Shown here: piece after piece, positions 25,401-34,310 of the stretch | Layout: each line of letters begins with the position of its first letter | Position numbering within the stretch: the stretch's first letter is position 1 | DNA from: CBDFHV01 sp965247705 | GTDB lineage: Bacteria > Pseudomonadota > Alphaproteobacteria > Rhodospirillales > CAMCUA01 | DNA length: 64,000 nucleotides | Assembly (NCBI GenBank): GCA_965247705.1 | Contig: CBDFHV010000086.1 | Coordinates: 124,001 to 188,000 of the forward strand | Direction of reading: 5' to 3' | Program-made: the position numbers and the translations under genes | Notes under the pieces: model-generated | Told to the model about the DNA's origin: nothing | Seen by the model: the letters and a program-made list of their open reading frames with translations, nothing else | The model's database searches: none

Positions 25401-26321
25401 AGGATAACAGCACCTGGTGAGTCTTCGCAGCATGAGCCTGATGCTGGCGAGGCGGATGAAGGCGAGAGCGGTTCGGTTGCGGTTCTCATAGTCCTTGGCG
25501 AGGCGACGGCAGCGATTGATCCAGGCGATGGTACGCTCGACGACCCAGCGCCTGGGCAGCGGCTCGAAGCCCTTGGCGGTGTCTGAGCGCTTAACGACCT
25601 CGATCGTCCATGCGGCGCCGGCCATGGCCTTGCGCAGCTTGTCGCCGCCATAGGCGCCGTCGGCGAAGATCTTCTCGAGGAAGGGAAACAGCCGGCGGGT
25701 GTGGCGATCCAAGACCAGAATGGCGCCGTCGCGGTCCTGCACGTCGGCCGCATGGACGACGACATTGAGGATCAGGCCGAGGGTATCGACAAGCAGGTGG
25801 CGCTTCTTGCCCTTGACCTTCTTGGCCGCGTCATAGCCCGGGCGATCGATGCGCGCCCCCCTTTTTCCGCGCCTTTCACGCTCTGGCTGTCGATGACACC
25901 GGCGCTCGGGCTCGCCGCGCGGCCCTCCAGATCGCGGGTCATCACATAGAGCGCATGGTGAACCCGCTCCAGCGTGCCGTCCCAGTCCCACAGCATCAGA
26001 TAGTCGTGCACCGTCGACTTGGGGGGCAGGTCCTTGGGCAGGGCGCGCCACTGGCAGCCGGTCTCCAGAACATAGAGAACCCCGTTCATCACCTCGCGGA
26101 CATCGACCTCCCGCTTGCGCCCGCCGTGCTTCGCCGGTGGGATCAAAGGGGCGATCAACGCCCACTCCCCGTCGGTCAAGTCGCTCGGATAGCGCGCACC
26201 ACGACGCTCATAAAGACGCCGGTTCTCATCCGTCCACATCGGCCACCTCCGTCAGGGCGAATCGGTGGCCAATACAGAATCACAACCGATTCTTCCGAAT
26301 CAACTTCTTTCCGGACAGACA
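25379..26321 (-). mobile_element. IS5-family (IS427-like) insertion sequence with target duplication
   Basis: 943 bp. The left end reads AGTCCGTCCGGAAAG and the right end, read inward, TGTCTGTCCGGAAAG (12 of 15, with a GTCCGGAAAG core). CTTAG flanks both sides (25374-25378 and 26322-26326), of which TTAG may be the true duplication. Removing the element and one repeat (948 bp) restores the interrupted gene in frame. It contains one two-frame transposase gene on the minus strand. Confidence 0.88.
25395..26239 (-). CDS. IS5-family transposase made by programmed -1 frameshifting
   Basis: The first frame starts at ATG 26239 (MWTDENRRLYERRGARYPSD, the usual IS427 start) and carries VIDSQSVKGAEKGG with the first catalytic Asp. 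At a minus-strand A5G6 run (complement of about 25856-25866) a -1 slip joins the second frame, which continues ARIDRPGYDAAKKVKGKKRHLL, then ADGAYGG (second Asp) and RWVVERTIAWINRCRRLAKDYE (Glu), ending at 25395. Without the slip the product stops at 25772. This is how IS427-group elements normally express transposase, so the two frames are not evidence of decay. Confidence 0.9.
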
Positions 26322-26438
26322 CTTAGACGTTTCTTGACGACTGACTATTATGCTTTGCGAGAGAAAATAAACCCGGTTGTTTCATTCTATGTAATACGTC
26401 TGGAAAACGTAGGAAGAGAAATCAAGTATCATGGATAA
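26322..26438 (+). pseudogene. displaced 3' end of the gene interrupted by the IS5-family element
   Basis: Downstream of the insertion the frame LRRFLTTDYYALREKI and onward stays open to TAA at 26436-26438, overlapping the pseB ATG (26431) by 8 bp. Joined to codon 266 of the gene at 24579 it gives a continuous protein. It has no start of its own. The overlap implies the unknown protein was once translationally coupled to PseB. This AT-richer stretch of about 110 bp is now the only sequence between the IS and pseB, so pseB may be transcribed from within or through the IS. Confidence 0.7.
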
Positions 26439-27474
26439 ATTCATCACCCGCAGCGTCGTCGCCGGCTTCAAGCCGCCCATGGACCTTGACGATGCGACGG
26501 TGTTCCTGACCGGCGGCACCGGGTCTTTCGGCCAAGCGTTCACCCGTTATGTGGTCGAGAACTTCACCCCCCGGCGCTTCGTCGTCTTTTCCCGCGACGA
26601 AGTGAAGCAGTTCGACATGCAGCAGGTGTTTTCGCCCGACCAGTATCCGTTCATGCGCTACTTCATCGGCGACGTCCGCGATGCCGATCGCCTCGAGATG
26701 GCCATGTGGGACACCGACTTCGTGATCCACGCCGCCGCCCTGAAGCAGGTCCCGACCGCCGAGTACAACCCCTTCGAATGCATCCACACCAACGTGCTGG
26801 GGGCCGAGAACGTGGTTCGCGCGGCGGTGCGCCTGGGGGTGAAGCGGGTGGTGGCCCTGTCCACCGACAAGGCGGCCAATCCGGTAAACCTCTATGGCGC
26901 CAGCAAGCTGGCTTCCGACAAGATCTTCGTCGCCGCCAACAATTTCGGACGCCGGGCGGGCTCTTTGTTCTCGGTCGTGCGCTACGGCAACGTGATGGGC
27001 TCGCGGGGCTCCGTGGTCGAGGTCTTCCGCCGCTTGATGGCCAACGGCGCCGACCACTTGCCGATCACCGACGAGCGTATGACCCGGTTCTGGATCACCG
27101 TCGAGGAGGGCGTGCGCCTGGTCCTGTGGACCCTCGCCAACATGAACGGCGGCGAGATCATGGTGCCGCGCATTCCCAGCATGCGGGTGGTCGACCTGGC
27201 CCGCGCCATGGCCCCCGACCTGCCCCACAAGGTGGTCGGCATCCGCCCGGCCGAGAAGCTCCACGAATCCATGATCCCGCAAGAAGACGCCCGCAATACG
27301 GTGGACCTGGGCGATCGTTTCGTCATCGAGCCAGCGCTCAATTGGTGGAACCGGGAATCCTACGCCGGCAACGGCACCAGTCGGGTGCCCGAGGACTTCA
27401 CCTACCGCAGCGATCTCAACGACGAATGGCTGGAACAGGACGACCTTCGGGCGATGCTGGAGAAAATCCCGTGA
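26431..27474 (+). CDS. pseB: UDP-GlcNAc 4,6-dehydratase (inverting), PseB/FlaA1-type
   Basis: A 347-residue SDR that converts UDP-GlcNAc to the 4-keto-6-deoxy arabino sugar, first step of pseudaminic acid and related pathways. The loop TGGTGSFG is at residues 27-34; the catalytic set is D146, K147, Y155 and K159 in STDKAANPVNLYGASK, the short soluble PseB form rather than the membrane-bound WbpM form. AAALKQVPTAEYNP is the usual substrate segment. It begins the long polycistron and overlaps hisH by 4 bp. No pseC, pseG or pseI is present, so its product may go elsewhere than pseudaminic acid. A dead partial copy lies at 24266. Confidence 0.9.
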   Translation: MDKFITRSVVAGFKPPMDLDDATVFLTGGTGSFGQAFTRYVVENFTPRRFVVFSRDEVKQFDMQQVFSPDQYPFMRYFIGDVRDADRLEMAMWDTDFVIHAAALKQVPTAEYNPFECIHTNVLGAENVVRAAVRLGVKRVVALSTDKAANPVNLYGASKLASDKIFVAANNFGRRAGSLFSVVRYGNVMGSRGSVVEVFRRLMANGADHLPITDERMTRFWITVEEGVRLVLWTLANMNGGEIMVPRIPSMRVVDLARAMAPDLPHKVVGIRPAEKLHESMIPQEDARNTVDLGDRFVIEPALNWWNRESYAGNGTSRVPEDFTYRSDLNDEWLEQDDLRAMLEKIP

Positions 27475-28103
27475 TCGCCGTCATCGATCTGGGGACCGGC
27501 AACCTGCGTTCGGTACTCAACGCCTTTCGCCGCGTTGGCGCCGAGCCGCGGGTCACCACCGATGCGGCCGAGCTGTCGGCCGCCGACGCCATCGTGCTGC
27601 CCGGGGTGGGCGCTTTTGGCGGCGCCATGGAGACGTTGTGCGAACAAGGCCTGCCGGCGGTCCTGCGCCAGCAAGTGGACGCCGGCGTGCCGCTGCTCGG
27701 CATCTGTCTCGGCATGCAGCTTCTCGCCGACTCCAGCGAAGAGCATGGCCATCACGCCGGCCTGGGCCTGATCCCCGGCCGGGTGGCGCGCCTGGCGCCC
27801 ACGGCAAGCGGCTACCGGGTGCCCAATATCGGCTGGTACGAAGCGACGCCGTCACCTGACGGCCACCCGTTCGCCGCCGTCGCGCCGCGCAGCTACTACT
27901 TCGTTCACAGCTATCACACGATCTGCGAAAACCCGGACCACGTGGCGCTCACCATCGACTACGGGGGCCAACCGGTCACCGCGGCGGTGGCGCGAGGCAA
28001 TGTGATGGGCGTTCAATTTCATCCGGAAAAAAGTCAGGACGCGGGCCTCGACCTGTTGGCAAACTTCGTCGGCTTGATCGAACGGCCCCGGCGCGCCGCC
28101 TGA
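27471..28103 (+). CDS. hisH: HisH-type glutamine amidotransferase subunit for sugar amidine synthesis
   Basis: A 210-residue class I glutaminase. The catalytic triad is C79 in GICLGMQLL with H184 and E186 in FHPEKS. It should release ammonia from glutamine and pass it to the HisF domain of the next protein. Histidine biosynthesis is unlikely: no other his genes are near and the HisF partner lacks the normal first catalytic Asp. GTG start at 27471 overlaps pseB; 6 bp separate it from the fusion gene. Confidence 0.88.
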   Translation: MIAVIDLGTGNLRSVLNAFRRVGAEPRVTTDAAELSAADAIVLPGVGAFGGAMETLCEQGLPAVLRQQVDAGVPLLGICLGMQLLADSSEEHGHHAGLGLIPGRVARLAPTASGYRVPNIGWYEATPSPDGHPFAAVAPRSYYFVHSYHTICENPDHVALTIDYGGQPVTAAVARGNVMGVQFHPEKSQDAGLDLLANFVGLIERPRRAA

Positions 28104-28109
28104 CCCGTC

Positions 28110-30191
28110 ATGGCCACCCCCCGCCTCATCCCCGTGTTGTTGTTGAAGAACGGCCTGATCGTGCGCAGCGAACGATTCCGGGTGCACCAGAACATCGGCA
28201 ACCCGGTCAGCACCGTGGCCCGGCTGACCAATTGGAACGTGGACGAACTGATCGTCCTCGACATCGGCGCCGAAGAGGGCCACGACCGCCGCCGGGACGA
28301 TCATGGGATCACCTACGCCGGCCAGACCACCCTCGACGTGCTGCGCCACATCGCCGAGGTCTGCCACATGCCGTTGGCCTTCGGCGGCCGCATTCGCAGC
28401 CTCGACCACATGCGTGACCGCCTGGCCGCCGGGGCCGACAAATGCGTTATCAACACCAAGACCCTCGACGACCCCGACTTCATCGGCGATGCGGCGCGGC
28501 GCTTCGGTTCCCAATGCGTGGTGGTGAGCATCGACGCCCTGCGCGGTGACGACGGCCGCCTGGAGGTGATCGCCGACCGGGCCGGCCGGCCGACCGGGCG
28601 CGACCCGGCCGAGTGGGCCCGGGAGGCCGAGGACCGGGGCGCCGGGGAGATTTTCCTCAACGCCATTCACCGGGATGGCCTGGGCAGCGGTTACGACGTG
28701 GACCTGATCGGCGCGGTGACGAAGGCCGTCTCCATCCCGGTGATCGCCTGCGGCGGGGTGGGGCGCTATGGGCACTTCGCGCCAGGGATCGCGGAAGGCG
28801 GCGCCAGCGCCGTGGCGGCGGCCAACATCTTCAACTTCTTCGAGCTCAGCTATCCCCACGCCAAGCAGGCCTGCCTCGACGCGGGACTGGAGATGCGCCG
28901 GATCGGCCTCAACAGCCGCTGGTTCCCCCGCGAGCCCCGTTATGACCGGGAACGAGAGGACAGCCGCCTCAAGGCCCGGCTGGACCGGGCGCATCGTGGA
29001 CTGGGACCGCCCGACATTGTCGACGCGGTGCCGCCGGCCCGCTTCTGCCGGCGCTGCGTTTATTCGTCGGCCTCGGCCAGCTACATGGAATTCGACGACG
29101 GCGTGTGTCTCGGCTGCCGCACCAGCGAGGCCAAGGTGGAATTGACCCAGGCCCAATGGGATGCCCGGTGGGAGACGCTGAAGGAGATCGCCGAGGCGGC
29201 GCGATCGCCGGACGGCGGCCGCCACGACTGCGTCATCGGGGTCAGCGGCGGCAAGGACAGCTATTACCAGACCCACATGGTGAAGAACGAACTGGGCCTG
29301 AACCCGCTGCTGGTCACCTACTTCGGCAACAACTACACCCCGGCGGGCCTGCGCAACCTCCACCGCATGAAGGACGTGTTCGGCGTCGACCACATGGTCG
29401 TCTACCCCAGCGTCGAGACCCTGAAGAAGCTCAACCGCCTGGGCTTCATCGTCATGGGGGACATGAATTGGCACGGGCACATGGGCATCGCCACCACGCC
29501 CATGCGGATCGCCGTCAAGGAGCGAATCCCGCTCGTCATCTGGGGCGAGCACGGCGAAATGGACCTGTCGGGCCAGTTCGCCATGAACGACTTCATCGAG
29601 TTCACCTACCGCAACCGGCTGGAGCACGAGGGCCGGAGCTTCGAATGGAACTACATGCTCGGCCGCGAGGGACTGACCGAAAGGGATCTGGTGTTCTGGC
29701 GCTATCCCAGCGACCGGGAGATGTTCGACGTCGGCCTGCGCGGCGTCTATCTGGCCAATTACGTGCGCTGGGAGGCCAACCACCATTTGCCGCTGATGCA
29801 ACAGCGCTACGGCTTCGAAATCTCCGACGAGCCCTTCGACCGCACGTATAGGCGGGGCTCGAACCTGGACGACATGCACGAGAACGGGGCCCACGACTAT
29901 CTGAAGTTCATCAAGTTCGGCTACGGCCGCTGCTCCGACCACGCGACCAAGGACATCCGGGCCGGCATTCTGAACCGCCAGGAAGCAGTTGCGCGGGTGC
30001 GCCATTATGACCATGTGAAGCCGGGAGACCTCACCCGCTGGTTCGACTACACCGGCATGGCCGAGGACGAGTTCGACCGTATCGCCGATACCTTCCGGGA
30101 CCCCAGGGTGTGGGCCCGCGTCGACGGCGAATGGGTCAAGCGCAACGTCTGGGACGAAGCGGCCGAGGTCTTGGCGGTGGAAACCGCCTGA
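28110..30191 (+). CDS. HisF-like cyclase fused to N-acetyl sugar amidotransferase
   Basis: A 693-residue two-domain protein. Residues 1 to about 258 are a HisF barrel: IPVLLLKNGLIV replaces the canonical IPCLDVKDG, so the first catalytic Asp is missing, while VVSIDALRG and CGGVGRYGHF keep the phosphate and ammonia-handling strands. From about 310 the amidotransferase starts with RFCRRCVYSSA and CLGCRTSE (paired Cys, zinc) and has the PP-loop VIGVSGGKDSYY at 375-386. In Pseudomonas, Legionella and Campylobacter these are separate proteins (HisF2 and WbpG/PseA) that turn an acetamido group into acetamidino. Fusion would channel ammonia directly. It is the intact counterpart of the broken gene at 17570. 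Confidence 0.88.
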   Translation: MATPRLIPVLLLKNGLIVRSERFRVHQNIGNPVSTVARLTNWNVDELIVLDIGAEEGHDRRRDDHGITYAGQTTLDVLRHIAEVCHMPLAFGGRIRSLDHMRDRLAAGADKCVINTKTLDDPDFIGDAARRFGSQCVVVSIDALRGDDGRLEVIADRAGRPTGRDPAEWAREAEDRGAGEIFLNAIHRDGLGSGYDVDLIGAVTKAVSIPVIACGGVGRYGHFAPGIAEGGASAVAAANIFNFFELSYPHAKQACLDAGLEMRRIGLNSRWFPREPRYDREREDSRLKARLDRAHRGLGPPDIVDAVPPARFCRRCVYSSASASYMEFDDGVCLGCRTSEAKVELTQAQWDARWETLKEIAEAARSPDGGRHDCVIGVSGGKDSYYQTHMVKNELGLNPLLVTYFGNNYTPAGLRNLHRMKDVFGVDHMVVYPSVETLKKLNRLGFIVMGDMNWHGHMGIATTPMRIAVKERIPLVIWGEHGEMDLSGQFAMNDFIEFTYRNRLEHEGRSFEWNYMLGREGLTERDLVFWRYPSDREMFDVGLRGVYLANYVRWEANHHLPLMQQRYGFEISDEPFDRTYRRGSNLDDMHENGAHDYLKFIKFGYGRCSDHATKDIRAGILNRQEAVARVRHYDHVKPGDLTRWFDYTGMAEDEFDRIADTFRDPRVWARVDGEWVKRNVWDEAAEVLAVETA

Positions 30192-30201
30192 GGGGGAAAC
30201 C

Positions 30202-31239
30202 ATGGACGACGGAACCACAACGGCCGGCGCGATGCCGAAATCCTTGAGCGAACGCACCAACGCCCAATACCGGGGCGAAGGCGACGCGACGCTGGTCGCC
30301 CGACCGCCCCTGCCCAACAACATGATGGTGGAGCTGTCGAACGCCTGCAATCACGCCTGCGTCTTCTGCCCCAACCCCCACATGGAGCGCAAAAAGGGCC
30401 GCATCGACAAAGGCCTTCTGGAGCGGATTATCGCCGAGGCCGCCGCCAACGGGGTCAAGGAGGTGGGCTTCTACACCACCGGCGATCCCTTCATTCACAA
30501 GGGGCTGGCCCACTTCACCGCCGCCGCCAAGCAGGCGGGCATGGAATACGTCTACATCTCCACCAACGGCGCCCTGGCGACGCCGAAGCGGGCGGAAGCG
30601 GTGATCGACGCCGGCATGGACAGCATCAAGTTCTCCATCAACGCCGGCTCCCGCGACACCTACCGCCAGATCCACGGCAAGGACGACTGGGACAAGGTGG
30701 TCGCCCACCTGCGCCACATCGCCGCGTATCGCAAGACCCGGGCGCCGCACCTGCGCCTTTACATCACCTGCGTCGTCACCCGGCCCATGGAGCACGAAGT
30801 GGACTCGATCCGCGACATGTTCACTCCCATCGTGGACGAAGTGTGGTTCGACCCCTGCACCCCGCTCGCCTGGCCGGACCAGAGCCAGCACGGCAACCCG
30901 GGCCTGTGCCACATGCCCTTCAACCGGCTGCACGTGACCTACGAGGGCTACCTGACCCTCTGCTGCGTGGACTTCCAGAACTACCTGGCGGTGGCCGATC
31001 TGAACGAATTGCCCCTGATGGAGGCCTGGCACGCGCCGGCCTTCGTCGATATCCGCCGCCGCCACATCGAGGACCGGCTGACCGGCACCCTTTGCGGGCG
31101 CTGCTGGCGCGGCGATCCGGCGCCCATCGAGCCCCTGAACGAAGACTACGCCGATATGCTGGACCACGACGCCTACGAACGGGACCAGCGTCAGCGGGTG
31201 CTGGAGCAGCTTCGCCTGCACGGCGACGGGACGGTGTGA
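30202..31239 (+). CDS. radical SAM protein with SPASM-like C-terminus (1)
   Basis: A 345-residue radical SAM enzyme. The cluster motif CNHACVFC gives C49, C53 and C56; the barrel follows with EVGFYTTGDPFIHK and YISTNGALA. The last third has LTLCCVDFQNYLAVADLN and GTLCGRCWRG, Cys pairs expected to bind an auxiliary cluster in a SPASM or twitch fold. The substrate is unknown; its place after the amidine genes suggests a sugar-modifying role (epimerisation, dehydration or rearrangement). ATG 30202 follows GAGGGGG. It overlaps the aldo/keto reductase start by one base. Confidence 0.82.
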   Translation: MDDGTTTAGAMPKSLSERTNAQYRGEGDATLVARPPLPNNMMVELSNACNHACVFCPNPHMERKKGRIDKGLLERIIAEAAANGVKEVGFYTTGDPFIHKGLAHFTAAAKQAGMEYVYISTNGALATPKRAEAVIDAGMDSIKFSINAGSRDTYRQIHGKDDWDKVVAHLRHIAAYRKTRAPHLRLYITCVVTRPMEHEVDSIRDMFTPIVDEVWFDPCTPLAWPDQSQHGNPGLCHMPFNRLHVTYEGYLTLCCVDFQNYLAVADLNELPLMEAWHAPAFVDIRRRHIEDRLTGTLCGRCWRGDPAPIEPLNEDYADMLDHDAYERDQRQRVLEQLRLHGDGTV

Positions 31240-32207
31240 TGGCCACGTCCCTGGACCCCCAGCCCCGTCCGGCGGCACGCCCCGACACCATGCCGCCTTC
31301 CGTGTCCCCCGTCGCCGAGCCCGCCCCGCGCCTGCCCCTGGCCATCGGCACCGCCCAGTTCGCGCAGCCCTATGGCATCGCCGACGACGGCGGGCCGCCG
31401 GACCCGGAAGAGGTGGCGGCGATCCTGGCGGCGGCCCGGAAGGAAGGCGTGAACCTGATCGACACCGCCCCCCGCTATGGCCCCTGCGAGGTCATCCTGG
31501 GCTCCGTACGGGGCGTAGTGGAAGGCTTCCGGGTGGTCACCAAGACCGCCGGCATCGTTAGCGAGGACGAGATCGAAGACCCCCTGGTCGGTGTCGCGGC
31601 AACCCTGCGTCGGTCCCTGCGCGCCCTGGGGCGAGACAGGGTGCAGGGCCTGCTGATCCACCATCCGGACGATGCCCTCGCCCCCCACGGGCGCGCCCTC
31701 GTCGCCGCGCTCCTGCGCCTGCGCGACGCGGGGCTGGCGGAAAAGATCGGCCTCTCCGTCTACGAGCCCGACGACCTGGACGCCTTCCGCGACCTCGACG
31801 CCATCGACCTGGTGCAACTGCCCCTGAACGTCCTCGACCAGCGCATGATCCGTGGCGGCTGGCTGGCCCGCCTCAAGGACCGGGGAATCGAAGTCCATGT
31901 CCGGTCCGCTTTCATGCAGGGACTGCTGTGCATGGAGCCGACCCGGGTGGGCCCGGCCCTGGTCCGCGCCATCCCCACCTTGCAGCGCTTCCACGCCGCG
32001 CGGACCGAGGCGGGCTTGAGCGCCCCCGCCGCCTGCCTGGCCTACCTGGCCGGGGTCGAGGGGGTGGACGCCGTCATCGTCGGCGTCAAGTCGGCCGCCC
32101 AGTTCCACGAGGTGGTGGCGTCGTCGTCGGCCCGCTGGGACACGGATTTCTCGACATTTGCCCGCGCCGACAAGGCCATCGTCGACCCCCGCCGCTGGAC
32201 GTCCTGA
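31239..32207 (+). CDS. aldo/keto reductase
   Basis: A 322-residue NAD(P)H-dependent oxidoreductase with an AKR barrel. The tetrad is visible: Asp and Tyr in NLIDTAPRYG, Lys in VVTKTAG, and His in LLIHHPDD. The first 30 residues are Pro/Ala-rich and outside the barrel. Homologues occur in nonulosonic-acid and O-antigen clusters, where they are thought to act on keto sugars (inference). ATG 31239 overlaps the previous stop; an open frame back to 30843 lies within the radical SAM gene and is rejected. Confidence 0.85.
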   Translation: MATSLDPQPRPAARPDTMPPSVSPVAEPAPRLPLAIGTAQFAQPYGIADDGGPPDPEEVAAILAAARKEGVNLIDTAPRYGPCEVILGSVRGVVEGFRVVTKTAGIVSEDEIEDPLVGVAATLRRSLRALGRDRVQGLLIHHPDDALAPHGRALVAALLRLRDAGLAEKIGLSVYEPDDLDAFRDLDAIDLVQLPLNVLDQRMIRGGWLARLKDRGIEVHVRSAFMQGLLCMEPTRVGPALVRAIPTLQRFHAARTEAGLSAPAACLAYLAGVEGVDAVIVGVKSAAQFHEVVASSSARWDTDFSTFARADKAIVDPRRWTS

Positions 32208-32245
32208 GCCGCGGCTCTATTTCCAACCCGTTTCTGGAGCATGCC

Positions 32246-33265
32246 ATGACAACATCGCGCCCCGCCGCCGCGCCGCCGGTCGACGACTTCGACGCGATGC
32301 CGGATTACAAGGAGTACGTCTTCAACGAGCGCTGGAAGGATTTCCGCGATCCGGCCTACTTCGACTACCGGCGCCAGTGGGAAGAAGTGCCGACCAACAA
32401 GATCGAGACCGATTTCCCCCTGAACGTGGACATCGAGACCACGGACGTCTGCAACCTGGCCTGCCCCATGTGCTCGCGCACCATCAAGGCGTTGGCGGGC
32501 GCCCTCGAAGACCGCCTGATGAGCCGCGAGGAGTATGCCGACATCATCGAGCAGTCGGCGAGCCACGGCGCCAAGGCGGTGAAGCTCAACTACGACGGCG
32601 AGCCCCTGGCCCACAAGGACATCGTCTGGCAGGTGGCCCACGCCAAGGAGAAGGGCATCCTCGACGTCCTCATCAACACCAACGCCACCCTGCTTCGTGG
32701 CGCCAAGGCCGAGCCCCTGCTCGCCGCCGGCGTCGATACGGTGATTATTTCCTTCGATGCCGCCTCGCCGGACCTGTTTGCCCAGCAGCGGGTGGGGACC
32801 ACAATCGGAAAGGTCATCGACAACGTCTACGACTTCGTCAACCTGCGCAACAAGTCCTATCCCAAGTGCCGGATCACCATGCAGATGGTGATGTACGACG
32901 ACGAGATGTGGCGCGAGCAGTTCGACGGCATCCGCATTATGTGGAGCCGCCTGGTGGACGCCATCGGCTACAGCCCCCTGGTCGATTACGAGAACCGCGA
33001 CACGGGCAAGTATCCCAAGGTGGACGGCTGGTGGTGCTCCCAGCCCTTCCAGCGCATGGTGCTGAAGGTCAACGGCAACGTCACCGTCTGCTGCCCCGAC
33101 ATCCACGACGAGATGGTGGTGGGGAGTTGGCGCAACGAACGGCTGTACGACATCTGGCACGGCCCCAAGTTCGCCGAGGTGCGGCGCAAGCACGCCGCCG
33201 GCGAGTATTACGACCTCGACCTCTGCAGCCGCTGCAGCTACGCCCATATCGAGAAAACGGTGTGA
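32246..33265 (+). CDS. radical SAM protein with SPASM-like C-terminus (2)
   Basis: A 339-residue radical SAM enzyme with CNLACPMC giving C69, C73 and C76, a VKLNYDGEPLAHKDIVW second strand, and a C-terminal Cys-rich part WWCSQPFQ, VTVCCPDIHD and LDLCSRCSYAH. It is only distantly like the radical SAM at 30202 but shares the overall design, so both may act in series on the same sugar. ATG 32246 follows CTGGAGC; a long open frame upstream overlaps the reductase gene and is rejected. Confidence 0.82.
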   Translation: MTTSRPAAAPPVDDFDAMPDYKEYVFNERWKDFRDPAYFDYRRQWEEVPTNKIETDFPLNVDIETTDVCNLACPMCSRTIKALAGALEDRLMSREEYADIIEQSASHGAKAVKLNYDGEPLAHKDIVWQVAHAKEKGILDVLINTNATLLRGAKAEPLLAAGVDTVIISFDAASPDLFAQQRVGTTIGKVIDNVYDFVNLRNKSYPKCRITMQMVMYDDEMWREQFDGIRIMWSRLVDAIGYSPLVDYENRDTGKYPKVDGWWCSQPFQRMVLKVNGNVTVCCPDIHDEMVVGSWRNERLYDIWHGPKFAEVRRKHAAGEYYDLDLCSRCSYAHIEKTV

Positions 33266-33299
33266 GGGCAGGCTCGGAGGAACCTCCAAACGGCCACGA

Positions 33300-34307
33300 A
33301 TGCCCCCGCGATTGATCGTTGTCGGCTGCGGGTCCATGGGGCGAAGGCGGATCCGACACGCGAGCGCCGTGGCGGGCGCGGTGGTGGCGATCCACGATAG
33401 CCGCGACGACCGGGTGGCCGAAGCCGCGGACGCGTTTCCCGGCTTGATCCGCCTCGCCGGTCCGCAGGACTTCGCCGGGTTCGCGCCCGACGCCCTCTTC
33501 ATCTGCGTACCCCCGGCGGCCCACGAGACCTATATGGACGAGGCCATCGGGGCGGGCGTGCCGTTCATGGTCGAGCAGCCCATCTCCCAACGGCTCGACA
33601 ACCTGGCGCGCATCATCAGTGGCGTGAAGGCCAAGGGCCTGACCACGCACGTGAGCAACAACCACCGCTTCTCGGCCGAGGTGGCGGCCATGGGTCGGGT
33701 GATCGAGTCGGGCGAGCTGGGACCGGTGCGCACGGTTCTCGTCGAGCGGGGGGAATGGCTGCCCGATTGGCATCCCTACGAGCCCTATACGGACTACTAC
33801 CCGTCCCACCGGGCCATGGGCGGCGGCCTGGATTCCATCTGCGACTACGCCTGGCTGCGTCACCTGTTCGGCGAGCCCGCGGCGGCCACCAGTCTCTATT
33901 CCCGCAAGTCCAGCCTCGCCATCGACACCCATGACGTGGTCCAGCTTCTGTTCGACTTTCCGGACGGCCCCCAGGTGATGCTGCACACGGACATGATCCA
34001 GCGCCCCTACGCCGGCCAGGTGAAACTGGTGTTCGAGAAGGGCGTGCTGACCCACACGGCGCCGGAGCCCCGGCTGCGGCTCTACAGCGCCGATGTGGGG
34101 GCGTGGCGGGACGTGCCCCTGGACGACGGGCGAAACGATCACCAATCCATGCGCGGCAAGGCCGACTTCAACTTCGTCGAACCCATGTACGAGGCGGACA
34201 GCCGGTTCTTCCTCGACCGCCTGGCCCGGGGCGATGCGTCCACCGATTCCCTGGAGCACGGCATCGCGTGCTTGCGCACCATCCTGCCCTTGACGGGTCT
34301 CGGTTGA
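33300..34307 (+). CDS. Gfo/Idh/MocA-family oxidoreductase (1)
   Basis: A 335-residue NAD(P)-dependent sugar oxidoreductase. The Rossmann loop VGCGSMGRRR starts at residue 8. The usual EKP motif is EQP (MVEQPIS), so the catalytic-site Lys is Gln. GGGLDSICDYAWLRHLFG supplies the active-site Asp/His-like region. Families of this type oxidise C3, reduce 4-keto groups or act on nucleotide sugars. The missing Lys may mean altered chemistry or a binding role. A second paralogue at 47316 keeps EKP. Confidence 0.78.
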   Translation: MPPRLIVVGCGSMGRRRIRHASAVAGAVVAIHDSRDDRVAEAADAFPGLIRLAGPQDFAGFAPDALFICVPPAAHETYMDEAIGAGVPFMVEQPISQRLDNLARIISGVKAKGLTTHVSNNHRFSAEVAAMGRVIESGELGPVRTVLVERGEWLPDWHPYEPYTDYYPSHRAMGGGLDSICDYAWLRHLFGEPAAATSLYSRKSSLAIDTHDVVQLLFDFPDGPQVMLHTDMIQRPYAGQVKLVFEKGVLTHTAPEPRLRLYSADVGAWRDVPLDDGRNDHQSMRGKADFNFVEPMYEADSRFFLDRLARGDASTDSLEHGIACLRTILPLTGLG

Positions 34308-34310
34308 CGT

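Noticed and set aside
25395..26239. IS5-family transposase as a frameshifted pseudogene
   Set aside because: The A5G6 run and -1 overlap are the normal expression mechanism of IS427-like elements.
27471..30191. Histidine biosynthesis hisH/hisF
   Set aside because: No other his genes are adjacent, HisF lacks its first catalytic Asp and is fused to a sugar amidotransferase.
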